64,000 nucleotides of DNA. Source: Bacteroidota bacterium. GTDB lineage: Bacteria; Bacteroidota; Bacteroidia; NS11-12g; UBA9320. The DNA is taken from the NCBI GenBank assembly GCA_016124755.1, contig WGNA01000030.1, positions 43,341-107,340 on the forward strand, written 5' to 3'. Below the pieces are notes generated by a model that was not told where the DNA came from, did no database searches, and was given only the letters and a program-made list of their open reading frames with translations. The position numbers and the translations under genes are program-made. Position 1 is the stretch's first letter. Each line of letters begins with the position of its first letter. Shown here one piece after another: positions 16,554 to 25,661 of the stretch.

Positions 16554-19500
16554 ATGAATACTGAAAGAAACATATTGCTCGACAAACTTGAGGCGTTCAT
16601 CCGAAAGTATTACAAGAACCAACTCATCAAAGGAGGACTTTGGGTTCTGGCAGGAATCGCAACCGCCTTTACACTGGCTTCATTGCTGGAATATTTCGGT
16701 CATTTTAACAAGGAAGTTCGAACCGGTTTGTTCTTCGCATTCGCAATTTTCAGTGCGGCGATCACCGGGTTTTATATAATTGTTCCGCTGCTTCGACTTT
16801 ATAAATTAGGCAAGCGACTAAATTATGATCAGGCGGCTGTTATCGTCGGAAAACATTTCGAAGAAGTAGGAGACAAACTGCTCAACACACTTCAACTCGG
16901 AAAAGATGCCGGGAACAACCTGCTCCTGCAAGCCGCCATCGAACAAAAGACAGCTCAATTGAGTCCGGTACCGTTTCAACAGGCAGTAAATTTCAAAGCC
17001 AACATCCGGTATATTAAATATGCGGGTTTGCCAATTCTTGGTTTGTTGATTTTGTTGATCGTGGCTCCGGGTTTTAAAGAAAGTACCGGTCGGTTGGTTA
17101 ATTACAGTGAGCATTATGAAAGAAAAGCTCCATTCGATTTTATTCTAAAAAATCAGAATCTGGAATGTCTGCAGCATCAGGATGTTGAGATCAAACTGGA
17201 AACCAAAGGAAGCGTTGTTCCGGCTGACGCATATATTCATATCGACGGCAACGATTTTAAAATGCGAAAAGATGAAAACGGCGAATTCAGCTATGTACTA
17301 AAACGACTTTCCGACAACAAGAATTTTCATTTTGAAGCCAGTGGTTTTTCGAGCCGGGAATATGAAATGCAGGTTATTCCCAAACCTACTCTGATAGAAT
17401 TTGAAACCTTCCTCGATTATCCCGCTTACACAGGATTAGCAGATGAACAATTAAAAAACACTGCGGATGTAACGCTTCCGGTTGGAACCAAAATCGCCTG
17501 GAAAATGAACGTTCGCAATGCCGACAGTCTCACTTTCTTTCCTCAATTAAGCGGAGGAAAAGCAAAACGGGAAAACAAGAATTTTGAATTCTCGCATCGT
17601 GCTATGCAATCGGGTAAATACCTGATTAAAACGAGCAACTCCAGAGTTAAAAACGGCGATTCCCTCTACTATTCGATTCAGGTTATTCCTGATGAATATC
17701 CGGTAATTGAGATTGATGAAAAGCCGGATTCGCTTCGTTCCAAATTAATTTATATGATTGGAAAAGTCGCCGACGATTACGGATTTTCGAAATTAGAATT
17801 CAAATACAAATTCGTTTCAAGCGACGATAAAAGTAAGATCGGCAAATCGGGCAGTGCAAAAATCGGAGTAGACAGCCGGGCTCGTACACAAACCTTTTAT
17901 CACATTTTCGATTTGGCGGAAATCGGAGTAACATCATCCGATAAGGTTGAATATTATTTTGAGATATGGGACAACGACGGCGTTCACGGAAGTAAATCCA
18001 CCAAAAGCAAAACCGAAGTTTTCGAAGCACCGAGCATTGATGAGATCAACAAACAAACCCAGCAAAAAACCGATGAGATCAAATCGGATATTTCAGAACG
18101 CAAATCGGATTTGAAAGATCTGGAAAAAGATATTCTGGAGTTAGAAAAAAAATTAACGGAAAAGAAAACACTCACCTGGGAGGAAAAAAAGAAGATTGAG
18201 GAACTGCTGAAAAAGCATGAAGAACTCCAGAAGAATCTTGAAAACATTGTTGAACAAAACAAAAAGAACAATACCCGGGAAGAAGAATTCAAACCAATCG
18301 ATCAGGAGATAAAAGACAAACAGGAGGAAATAGAAAAGTTGTTCAACGAAGTGATGAACGACGAGATTAAAGACCTGATGGACAAGATTCAGGAGTTGAT
18401 GGACAAGAACCAAAAAGATCAGCTTCAAAACCAACTCGACAAACTCAAACTCAACGACAAGGAAGTTGATAAACAATTAGACCGGATGCTCGAACAACTC
18501 AAACATCTGCAACTCGAAAAAAAGGTGAATGAGACGGTTGAGAAATTTGAGAAACTCTCTGAGGAGCAGGAAAAACTTTCTGAACAATCGGAAGAAGGCA
18601 AGAAGAATTCTGAGGAACTTAAGAAGGAACAAGAAAAACTCAACGACAAATTCGAAGACCTTAAAAAAGACCTGAAAGACATAGACAAGAAAAATCAGGA
18701 TTTAGAAAAACCGATGAATCTGAAAATGGAAGATTTAAAACCCAAATCAGATGAGGTCGATAAACAACAGGATGAAGGCACCCAAAATCTGGGAAATAAT
18801 AAACAGAAGAAAGCATCTCAGAATCAGAAAAAGGCTGCCGATGAAATGAAAGAAGAAGGTGAAAAGCTTGACCTTCAGATGCAACAGGCACAAAAAGAAC
18901 AACAGGCAGAAGACTACAACACATTACGCGAAATTCTCGACAACCTGATTCAGGTAAGTAAAGACCAGGAAGACCTGATGCAATCCTTCAAACAAATTCG
19001 GGGTTACAATCCGAAATATGTAGAACTGGGTCAGGAGCAAAAGAAAATTCGTGACGACACCAGAATGATAGAAGACTCACTTTTAGCCCTGAGCAAACGG
19101 GTGAAACAGGTTGAGTTTTTTATCAATAAGGAGATTGGCCTTGTTAACGATCACATGAACAAAGCGATGTCGCAACTCGGTGAACGAAACACGGGTCAGG
19201 TGATAAATCATCAGCAATATGTTATGACCAGCCTGAACAACCTCGCACTGATGCTGAGCGAAAGTCTCAAACAAATGCAACAGCAAATGAAGAGTTCGCC
19301 CGGAAGTGGATCATGCCAGAACCCCGGAGGTCAGGGAAAAGAAGGAAGCAGTCAGCCGATGAAAAACATGCGCCAGATGCAGGAAGAATTGAAGAAAATG
19401 ATGGAAGGCATGCAAGACGGAGAAGGAGGACAAAAGCCGGGAAGCAAACAATTTGCGGAAGCTGCGGCCAAACAAGCTGCGATCAGAAAGATGCTACAGG

Positions 19501-19868
19501 ATTTGCAGAAGCAACTTGAGAAAGAAGGCAAATCCGGCAAGTTGGGTGACCTTGGCAAAACCGCAGAAATGATGGACGACATAGAAAAGGATTTGTACAA
19601 CAAGCGCATGAATCCCGATTTGATCAAACGTCAGGAAGAAATTCTCACAAGGCTACTCGAACATGAAAAAGCGGAAAAGGAACAGGAGAAAGACAACAAG
19701 CGTCAGTCGAATGAAGGGAAAGATAAAGAGAAACGACTTCCACCCAACATCGAGGAATATCTGAAACAAAAGGAGAAAGAACAGGAACTTCTGAAAACCC
19801 TCCCGCCGGATCTTACACCTTATTATAAAGAAAAGGTACGGGAATATTTCAGGGAAATCGGTAGCTAA
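16554..19868 (+). CDS. DUF4175 family giant coiled-coil membrane protein
   Basis: A 1104-residue protein. Three hydrophobic helices lie in the first part (about residues 25-45, 55-78 and 152-172). Residues 180-480 are beta-rich, with repeated short Ig-like stretches. From about 485 to 800 it is an almost continuous charged coiled coil of Glu, Lys, Asp, Asn and Gln. Residues 800-1000 form helices with Gln/Met-rich tracts (KQMQQQMKSS). The C-terminus is again highly charged and ends YKEKVREYFREIGS. The family occurs across Bacteroidota and its function is not known; a scaffold linking membrane and periplasm is only a guess. Many antisense open frames inside it come from the low-complexity coding sequence. 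Confidence 0.85.
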   Translation: MNTERNILLDKLEAFIRKYYKNQLIKGGLWVLAGIATAFTLASLLEYFGHFNKEVRTGLFFAFAIFSAAITGFYIIVPLLRLYKLGKRLNYDQAAVIVGKHFEEVGDKLLNTLQLGKDAGNNLLLQAAIEQKTAQLSPVPFQQAVNFKANIRYIKYAGLPILGLLILLIVAPGFKESTGRLVNYSEHYERKAPFDFILKNQNLECLQHQDVEIKLETKGSVVPADAYIHIDGNDFKMRKDENGEFSYVLKRLSDNKNFHFEASGFSSREYEMQVIPKPTLIEFETFLDYPAYTGLADEQLKNTADVTLPVGTKIAWKMNVRNADSLTFFPQLSGGKAKRENKNFEFSHRAMQSGKYLIKTSNSRVKNGDSLYYSIQVIPDEYPVIEIDEKPDSLRSKLIYMIGKVADDYGFSKLEFKYKFVSSDDKSKIGKSGSAKIGVDSRARTQTFYHIFDLAEIGVTSSDKVEYYFEIWDNDGVHGSKSTKSKTEVFEAPSIDEINKQTQQKTDEIKSDISERKSDLKDLEKDILELEKKLTEKKTLTWEEKKKIEELLKKHEELQKNLENIVEQNKKNNTREEEFKPIDQEIKDKQEEIEKLFNEVMNDEIKDLMDKIQELMDKNQKDQLQNQLDKLKLNDKEVDKQLDRMLEQLKHLQLEKKVNETVEKFEKLSEEQEKLSEQSEEGKKNSEELKKEQEKLNDKFEDLKKDLKDIDKKNQDLEKPMNLKMEDLKPKSDEVDKQQDEGTQNLGNNKQKKASQNQKKAADEMKEEGEKLDLQMQQAQKEQQAEDYNTLREILDNLIQVSKDQEDLMQSFKQIRGYNPKYVELGQEQKKIRDDTRMIEDSLLALSKRVKQVEFFINKEIGLVNDHMNKAMSQLGERNTGQVINHQQYVMTSLNNLALMLSESLKQMQQQMKSSPGSGSCQNPGGQGKEGSSQPMKNMRQMQEELKKMMEGMQDGEGGQKPGSKQFAEAAAKQAAIRKMLQDLQKQLEKEGKSGKLGDLGKTAEMMDDIEKDLYNKRMNPDLIKRQEEILTRLLEHEKAEKEQEKDNKRQSNEGKDKEKRLPPNIEEYLKQKEKEQELLKTLPPDLTPYYKEKVREYFREIGS

Positions 19869-19924
19869 CTTCTATCTCAAAACAATACCGATTTCCGAGA
19901 ATTTTCGCTACCCAACGGTTCACT

Positions 19925-19941
19925 ACTAAATATGATTTAGT
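19925..19941. terminator. Weak hairpin between convergent DUF4175 and M48 genes
   Basis: ACTAAAT-ATG-ATTTAGT, a 7-bp stem with a 3-nt loop. It lies in the 142-nt gap 19869-20010, which holds no gene. The AT-rich stem and lack of a long T run make it a poor terminator; no better one is present. Confidence 0.25.
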
Positions 19942-20010
19942 GTTTAACCATTCCTAATTTTTTCAGGAAGTCTTTAGAAGCTATTTCAAAAATACCGTTG
20001 AATGCATGCA

Positions 20011-22167
20011 CTAAGCTGCCAATTTCCCGATTGATTTCTTCAACTCCTTTTTCGAATGTTTCCGTTTGCATTTCTTCTTGTTTCGCATGAAGTCGAGATA
20101 CTCCACATCACCGGATTTCAGATCAAAAACCAAAAAAGTGTATTCGCTCTGGCGTACAGGTTTCAATTGCCAGTAGAGATAAACCGGCAATGCGGGCAAG
20201 GCAATTACGGATAAGATAAAAAGACCGGGACGAAAATGTTTCGAATACGTATAACTGTAAACATAGTTTAATCCTAAAAAAGATGTGCTGTGCAATTTGC
20301 CAAGTTCCGAAATTTCAGCAGTATGAAAGGATGTAAAACCGTCGCCATCGTAGAGTGTTTCTTCGTCAAGCCACATGCGCATTTCGCAGTACTCGTTAAA
20401 TTTATCCGTGTTTATTGTATCCGTAACGCGGTTATTCAGCAACTGAACTTCCAAACTGTTTTTATCGGTTAGTCCTTTCAAATCATTTAACATTTCAGCC
20501 TCTCGTTCTTTGGATTTTCGAAGCATTGTTTCCATGGCTTGCCGGTTGTCGTACCCAAAATAAATCGGCGAAATCATCATCAGATTCCGCACTTCACGGA
20601 TATCGTATTTAGAGTAAGAACCATCTTTATCGGTATTTTCCAGTAAGGCAAGTTGTGCATCAAAATCAGCCGTGTCCTGATAATTCGTGAATTCGCCGTA
20701 CATGGTTCTAAAGACTGTTTCGAATTCCGCGTTTGTGAATAGTTTTTCAAAGGCGGAGTTGCAATAGCTGTATCGATCCGGTTTTTTGGTTTGATAGGTA
20801 GAATAAACTGAATCGCTTTCTGAAACACGGCTATAAAAATCGGATTTGAGTCCGGACCTTTTTGCGAGTTCTCGCATACTCTGAAATTTCAGAGATGATG
20901 AAAATGCGGTATCTGAAATCGCGTTTGCATGTTCCCAGATAAATTTTACCGCGTAAGTGTTCATCTCCTTTCGGTTAAGGCTCGATGTAAGACACCGGAT
21001 CGCCTGTTGTTTTCCCTCAAAATCTTTGTAGCCTTTAGAATAAACGGTCTTCTGCGAATTATTAATAAACATCTGCATTCCGTACCAACACATCAATTCC
21101 GCTTTTAATAGAAATGGATGTTTCGGGTCGCTCTGCTTCAGCATTTGAATCTGATATAAAGCCATCGGATAATCCGCCGACCGCAACAAACAATTCACAA
21201 TTTCAAAGGCAGCGAGCTTTTTCAGATAATTAAATTCATTGCTGTCTTTCAAAATAAATTCGGGATTGGATAAACCGACAGAATCGTTTCGCATCAGAAA
21301 ACCCAAAGCTGTTTTTCGCTTCTTAATATTCGGATGGGTGTACCACATGTCATTAATATCTTCCTCAACTTCAATTTTTTTAAATTCCTTCAGTTTGTAT
21401 TTATCCGGGAAATGAAAACCGTTTGTTTCAAAATAATTCCAATCCAGATCAACCTCCTGGGCCGGCAAATAGCTGTACAGAAGAAAATCCATTACACTCA
21501 CCGAAGATTTCGACTGGTAGCCTGCTTCCACATAAAGTTTGTAACCGAATTCATCGGCTTCGGTTTCATCTTTCCGATCGTATTGAAGTGAGGTTAAAAT
21601 CCGCTCAATAAAATTGAGATGCTTATAGGATTTCCCACTTTTAAGTTCTTGCTGTCTGCTAAATTTTTGCATGGAATGGCCATTAACATAATGCCCGATT
21701 TCATGTGCTAAAACAAATGCGAGTTCTGCTTCATTTCGAACACGGGCAACCAATCCTAGGTAGAGATAAATAATTCCTTCATCGGTTGTCATCGCATTCA
21801 CCTGATCAGATTTTACAAGGTAAACCCGAACCGGTTTTTTGAGATTCAGATTTTTAGTGAGTCGGTCAACGATCGATTGTGCATAAGCAGTAATCGGATC
21901 ACCGTACGAAACTTCTCCGCTCCACAACAACAAATCGTTGTGATAATTAATTACCGTCGAAAACTTGCGGCTGTTCTTTTTATTGAGTTTGCCCGATTGC
22001 CGGATTTCCCGAATTCCATCATCTATTTTTTGTTCCAGACTCTTACTAAAATCCAAGGGAATGGAACCTTCGCAGCGCAACCCGTTAAAATCATCCGGAA
22101 TATTCTGCGCCTCGCTGTTCAGCACACAAAGCAAAAGCGTGATGGAAATAATATATTTAAAATTCAT
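20011..22167 (-). CDS. M48-family metallopeptidase with C-terminal extension
   Basis: A 718-residue exported zinc protease. Signal peptide at residues 1-20 (MNFKYIISITLLLCVLNSEA). The catalytic HEIGH motif is at 155-159 and the third ligand lies in ETEADEFG (201-208). It resembles the BepA/Oma1 group that clears misfolded outer-membrane proteins. Beyond the peptidase domain there are about 450 residues of helical TPR-like and unassigned sequence, with one hydrophobic segment (PGLFILSVIALPALPVYLY) near the C-terminus, so the end may be membrane bound. The frame is open to 22245, but the signal peptide begins at the ATG at 22167. Confidence 0.88.
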   Translation of the reverse strand: MNFKYIISITLLLCVLNSEAQNIPDDFNGLRCEGSIPLDFSKSLEQKIDDGIREIRQSGKLNKKNSRKFSTVINYHNDLLLWSGEVSYGDPITAYAQSIVDRLTKNLNLKKPVRVYLVKSDQVNAMTTDEGIIYLYLGLVARVRNEAELAFVLAHEIGHYVNGHSMQKFSRQQELKSGKSYKHLNFIERILTSLQYDRKDETEADEFGYKLYVEAGYQSKSSVSVMDFLLYSYLPAQEVDLDWNYFETNGFHFPDKYKLKEFKKIEVEEDINDMWYTHPNIKKRKTALGFLMRNDSVGLSNPEFILKDSNEFNYLKKLAAFEIVNCLLRSADYPMALYQIQMLKQSDPKHPFLLKAELMCWYGMQMFINNSQKTVYSKGYKDFEGKQQAIRCLTSSLNRKEMNTYAVKFIWEHANAISDTAFSSSLKFQSMRELAKRSGLKSDFYSRVSESDSVYSTYQTKKPDRYSYCNSAFEKLFTNAEFETVFRTMYGEFTNYQDTADFDAQLALLENTDKDGSYSKYDIREVRNLMMISPIYFGYDNRQAMETMLRKSKEREAEMLNDLKGLTDKNSLEVQLLNNRVTDTINTDKFNEYCEMRMWLDEETLYDGDGFTSFHTAEISELGKLHSTSFLGLNYVYSYTYSKHFRPGLFILSVIALPALPVYLYWQLKPVRQSEYTFLVFDLKSGDVEYLDFMRNKKKCKRKHSKKELKKSIGKLAA

Positions 22168-22244
22168 GGCCAGTAGTCTGACAGGTGTGAACCGAAATAC
22201 GGCAAAAACCCTGAGAAACGAAAAGGAATAAATCGAGATTACCA

Positions 22245-22252
22245 TAAGTTTG
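22245..22252 (+). promoter_or_regulatory. TAnnTTTG promoter box, small membrane protein
   Basis: TAAGTTTG, exact, ending 10 nt ahead of the ATG at 22263. Confidence 0.6.
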
Positions 22253-22262
22253 AACCCGTAAA

Positions 22263-22766
22263 ATGAATGCTGGAATTATCTTTATAATCCTTCTGTCAAC
22301 GGGCATCGTACTGTTTATCTTGTCTGTTGTTTATCGACGAAGAAAAAAATTGCGAACCGGACTCATTGTCGGGGGAATTCTGATCGGTGTAATTCCGATG
22401 CTGGTGTATTTCAGTCTGCAACTGATGTCCTTCATACGCGAGAGAAATTTTGTCGGAACCTATATCGTGGAATCCGAAGATGTTGGCAAGGTCGAAATCC
22501 GTTTATTCGAAAACAATACTTTCGAAATGACCGCCGCTGAATGTTCAGTCGGTTTTGTTCAAGGCGAATGGAAATGGAAGTGGATTGGAACCGATGGTTG
22601 TCTCAATTTTATTTCAACCAGTCAGCGAATGGGCGATGCCGACATTCACGAAAGCGAAATCCTGAAATTCAGGCATGTTCCGGTTTGCTTAAAACTCTCC
22701 GGCGATCTTCATTTTAAGAGAACCACCCGGGAAACCGGGAAACCGAGAGAAGAATTCAGCTACTAA
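22263..22766 (+). CDS. Small membrane protein of unknown function
   Basis: A 167-residue protein I do not recognise. Two membrane helices lie at residues 4-23 and 33-55, separated by a basic loop (YRRRKKLRTG). A soluble beta-rich domain of about 110 residues follows (FVGTYIVESEDVGKVEIRLF, GEWKWKWIGTDGCLNF) and resembles a lipocalin-like or META-type module that forms a small barrel. Its 3' end overlaps the 3' end of the LytTR regulator gene on the other strand by 11 bp. Confidence 0.75.
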   Translation: MNAGIIFIILLSTGIVLFILSVVYRRRKKLRTGLIVGGILIGVIPMLVYFSLQLMSFIRERNFVGTYIVESEDVGKVEIRLFENNTFEMTAAECSVGFVQGEWKWKWIGTDGCLNFISTSQRMGDADIHESEILKFRHVPVCLKLSGDLHFKRTTRETGKPREEFSY

Positions 22767-23514
22767 ATTCTTCCAGAAATTCCTGCTTTCTGCGCACGGC
22801 AATTTCTAATTCATCGCCGTTGGTCATTTGAGCATATCCGCCTTTACCGCGCTTATATCCTTTAACATGTTCAAGATTAATAAGATGGCTTTTATGAATT
22901 CGTAAAAACCCGGATGGTGCCAACATCTCATCAAAATGTTTCAGGGTTTTGCAAATGGTTTTGCGCTTTCCGTTGGTGAAATAAAAATCGGTGAGATTGT
23001 CGTTTGCCTTGCAATACAGAATGTCTTTCAACTGTGCGATTTCAAACCCGTCGAGTTCCGGAAGTACAATCCGTTTCAAACGGTTTTCCCCTGTGTTCAG
23101 ATTTTCCTTTAAAATTCTCGCCGAAAGCAACCGATCTTTATTCTTGAGATTATCCTGAACCTTCTCAACCGCCGAAACCAATTCATCGATATCAATCGGT
23201 TTTAGCAAATAATACGAAGCACTCATGTTGAGCGCCTTTAATGCATAATGACTAAAAGCGGTAACAAACACCAGTTCGAAATCCACTTCATCAACCGATT
23301 CGAGTAAATCAAAACCATTTCCATACGGCATTTCAACATCGAGAAAAACAAGATCGGGTTTGTGAAGTTCAATTGCTGACTGACCATCGCGAATATTTCC
23401 GGCTTCGGCAACTACCGACACAGTGGTACAATATTTTGCCAGATAATTTCTGAGGGTTTCGCGACTCACCGGTTCGTCTTCGATGATCACCGCTTTTATT
23501 TCAGGTCTCTGCAT
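22756..23514 (-). CDS. LytTR-family response regulator
   Basis: A 252-residue DNA-binding regulator. The receiver domain (residues 5-125) has acidic Glu12-Asp13, phosphoacceptor Asp59 in LVFLDVEMP, Thr in FVTAFS and Lys in YLLKPID. The LytTR DNA-binding domain follows at about 150-250 (LKDILYCKANDNLTDFYF, FLRIHKSHLINLEHVKGY). It is the output partner of the kinase encoded directly upstream, whose gene overlaps it by 14 nt. Target genes are unknown. Confidence 0.94.
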   Translation of the reverse strand: MQRPEIKAVIIEDEPVSRETLRNYLAKYCTTVSVVAEAGNIRDGQSAIELHKPDLVFLDVEMPYGNGFDLLESVDEVDFELVFVTAFSHYALKALNMSASYYLLKPIDIDELVSAVEKVQDNLKNKDRLLSARILKENLNTGENRLKRIVLPELDGFEIAQLKDILYCKANDNLTDFYFTNGKRKTICKTLKHFDEMLAPSGFLRIHKSHLINLEHVKGYKRGKGGYAQMTNGDELEIAVRRKQEFLEEFSS

Positions 23515-25471
23515 ATTTCTTTTCGTCGATGTCGATGTAGGGCAAATGAATAATTACAACCGTTCCGCTTCCGTCTTCTTCGAGGTTTCGGATATCGGCG
23601 CTCAAACGAATTTTATGCACCTGATTCAATAGTTCCAGACGCGATTTGGTATTGCTGATTCCGGTTGATTTTCCGTCTTTCTGATTCCGGGTTTTCAGTG
23701 CTTCAGATCGTTCGCGACCGATTCCGTTGTCGATGATTTCAATCCGTATATTTTCTTCCTCGGCGATAAAACTCACATTGAGTTTCCCAGTGGTTTCGCG
23801 GTATCGCAAGCCGTGCCATATCGCGTTTTCGATATACGGCTGAACCAGCATTGGCGGAATTAAAAGCCGCTCCGAATCGAGATCTTCATCAACATATAAT
23901 TCAAATTCGAAATGTTCATGAAACCGGAGATGCTCGAGATTCAGATATTTTTCCAAAACCGAAATCTCTTCACTCAAGGTCACAAAATCTTTTTTCGAAT
24001 GTTCGAGAACTGTTCGCATCAGACGGGCAAATTCGGTAAGATATTTATTCGCCGACCGGTCATCACTTTTAGAAATAAAACTGTTTACCGAGTTCAGAGA
24101 ATTAAAGATAAAATGCGGATTCATCTGGCTTCTCAGCGATCGAATCGACAACAGTTTATTCGCGAGTTGTTTTTGTTTAATGCTCCGGAACAGAATTAAA
24201 ATTCCCACACCCAATAAGAGCATGGCGCCAATCAGAAAATAATTGATCCGCCGCTGATCATGATTGGTTTGTTCCTGAAGAGATTTTTGTTTTTCCAGCA
24301 GATCAATCCGTTGTTCGTCTAATTCTTTATCCCGAACCAAAAGCGCAATTTGTTTCTCTTTATTCTGAATACTGCTGTTGCTCAGATCCCGTTGGTTTAA
24401 TTCTTCTTCCCGCTGAGTAAGAATTTCCTCCTGCAAACTTTTGTATTTCTCAAATGTCTTCTTCGCATCGTCGATCCGGCCCAATTGAACGTAAGCATCG
24501 CTCAAAGCGCGGTAGGTTTCTCCAGAGTTTTTAATTTCCCCCAGTTCTTCCGAGAGATTAATGTTTTCCTTTAAAAAGGGAATGGCCTCATTCGCCCGGT
24601 TCATAAAAAGATAGTTGTTGGCGATAATGGAATTGCTGGTCCACATCTCCGCTTTATTCCCGGTCTTTTTGTTAACCTTAAGTGCTTTCTTCTCATACTC
24701 ATTGCTCACTTCGTATTTCCCAACCGAGTTATAAGAGTTGCCAACACTTCTGTATGCATTCACCTGTTGTTCTTCCGGAATTTCTGTGTCGGCTAATGTT
24801 CCCGCCAGTTTAAAATACCGCAGCGCCATCGTCGTGTCTTTCAATCCGGCAAAACACTTCCCGATGTTATCATAGGTTCCGGTAATCTGCGGCTTCTCTT
24901 GTTTGGATTGATAATACGAAAGGAGTTGCTGGTAATAGTTTTTTGCTTCGGTGTATTTGCCTGTATTGAAAAGCAACCTGCCCAGACTTTCTTTGGTTTG
25001 AATTTCGTCTTCTACATTTCCCGAATTTGTTGCCATCTTCAGAAACTGCGAGTAAATGTCAATCGCTTTTTTGAACTGTTTGTTCGACTCATACGCGGCT
25101 CCGAGATGTTTGTAAACAGAATAAAGTGCCTTTGAGTCGTTGAGTTTTTTAAATTCTTCTAAAGCTTTTTCGTAGTAAGAAACCGATTCTAGAAAATTAT
25201 TGAGACTGTAATGAATTGCTCCTAACGTTTGATAGGAGTAAGCTTCCCCTCTTTTATTTCCGGTACTGTAGCTTTTTGTAAGAGCCGATTCAACTTCTGT
25301 GAGCGCTTCTTCCGGTTTCGAATTCATCATGTTATTCGCCTTATTCAAGGATTCGAATAATTCCGCATTAAGAACTTCCTGAGATTCGAGAGAACGCGAC
25401 GACTTGCTCTGCCCGAAAACCGAACTGGCTATTAAAATTAAAGTTGCGCTGAAAAGGAATCTACTCTTCAT
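23501..25471 (-). CDS. TPR-type LytS-like sensor histidine kinase
   Basis: A 656-residue kinase. Signal peptide at residues 1-20; a periplasmic sensor made of about seven TPR repeats (40-345); a coiled stretch (350-405); one membrane helix (409-429, INYFLIGAMLLLGVGILILF). The His_kinase domain follows, with phosphoacceptor His453 in QMNPHFIFNSLN, an N-box (PYIENAIWHGL) and a G-box (IDNGIGRER). It should phosphorylate the adjacent LytTR regulator. The TPR sensor suggests that it reads a protein or peptide signal. The ATG at 25471 is 6 nt behind a promoter box. Confidence 0.92.
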   Translation of the reverse strand: MKSRFLFSATLILIASSVFGQSKSSRSLESQEVLNAELFESLNKANNMMNSKPEEALTEVESALTKSYSTGNKRGEAYSYQTLGAIHYSLNNFLESVSYYEKALEEFKKLNDSKALYSVYKHLGAAYESNKQFKKAIDIYSQFLKMATNSGNVEDEIQTKESLGRLLFNTGKYTEAKNYYQQLLSYYQSKQEKPQITGTYDNIGKCFAGLKDTTMALRYFKLAGTLADTEIPEEQQVNAYRSVGNSYNSVGKYEVSNEYEKKALKVNKKTGNKAEMWTSNSIIANNYLFMNRANEAIPFLKENINLSEELGEIKNSGETYRALSDAYVQLGRIDDAKKTFEKYKSLQEEILTQREEELNQRDLSNSSIQNKEKQIALLVRDKELDEQRIDLLEKQKSLQEQTNHDQRRINYFLIGAMLLLGVGILILFRSIKQKQLANKLLSIRSLRSQMNPHFIFNSLNSVNSFISKSDDRSANKYLTEFARLMRTVLEHSKKDFVTLSEEISVLEKYLNLEHLRFHEHFEFELYVDEDLDSERLLIPPMLVQPYIENAIWHGLRYRETTGKLNVSFIAEEENIRIEIIDNGIGRERSEALKTRNQKDGKSTGISNTKSRLELLNQVHKIRLSADIRNLEEDGSGTVVIIHLPYIDIDEKKYAET

Positions 25472-25477
25472 CCGAAA

Positions 25478-25485
25478 CAAAGATA
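25478..25485 (-). promoter_or_regulatory. TAnnTTTG promoter box, histidine kinase operon
   Basis: The minus strand reads TATCTTTG then TTTCGG and ATG (25471). The box is exact and ends 6 nt from the start codon, which predicts a nearly leaderless mRNA and excludes the longer frame to 25552. Confidence 0.6.
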
Positions 25486-25624
25486 AACACGCGAATCGAA
25501 GCCGGATGCCGGATTGCTCTTCACAATTCTGTATAAATGCAACGTTCACCATGTTGTTTCAAACGCTTTCTAAATCGATGATTACGTTAACTCTTTCCGC
25601 CTGTTTCCGCTCTATTCCCGCCGA

Positions 25625-25632
25625 TACCTTTG
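25625..25632 (+). promoter_or_regulatory. TAnnTTTG promoter box, VWA gene
   Basis: TACCTTTG, exact, 29 nt ahead of the ATG at 25662. Confidence 0.55.
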
Positions 25633-25661
25633 ATCATACGATTTAGAAAATAATACAGCTC

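Noticed and set aside
17984..18688. Three overlapping minus-strand open frames rich in Phe, Leu and Ser
   Set aside because: They are the antisense of the Glu/Lys-rich coiled coil of the DUF4175 gene; low-complexity coding creates open antisense frames.
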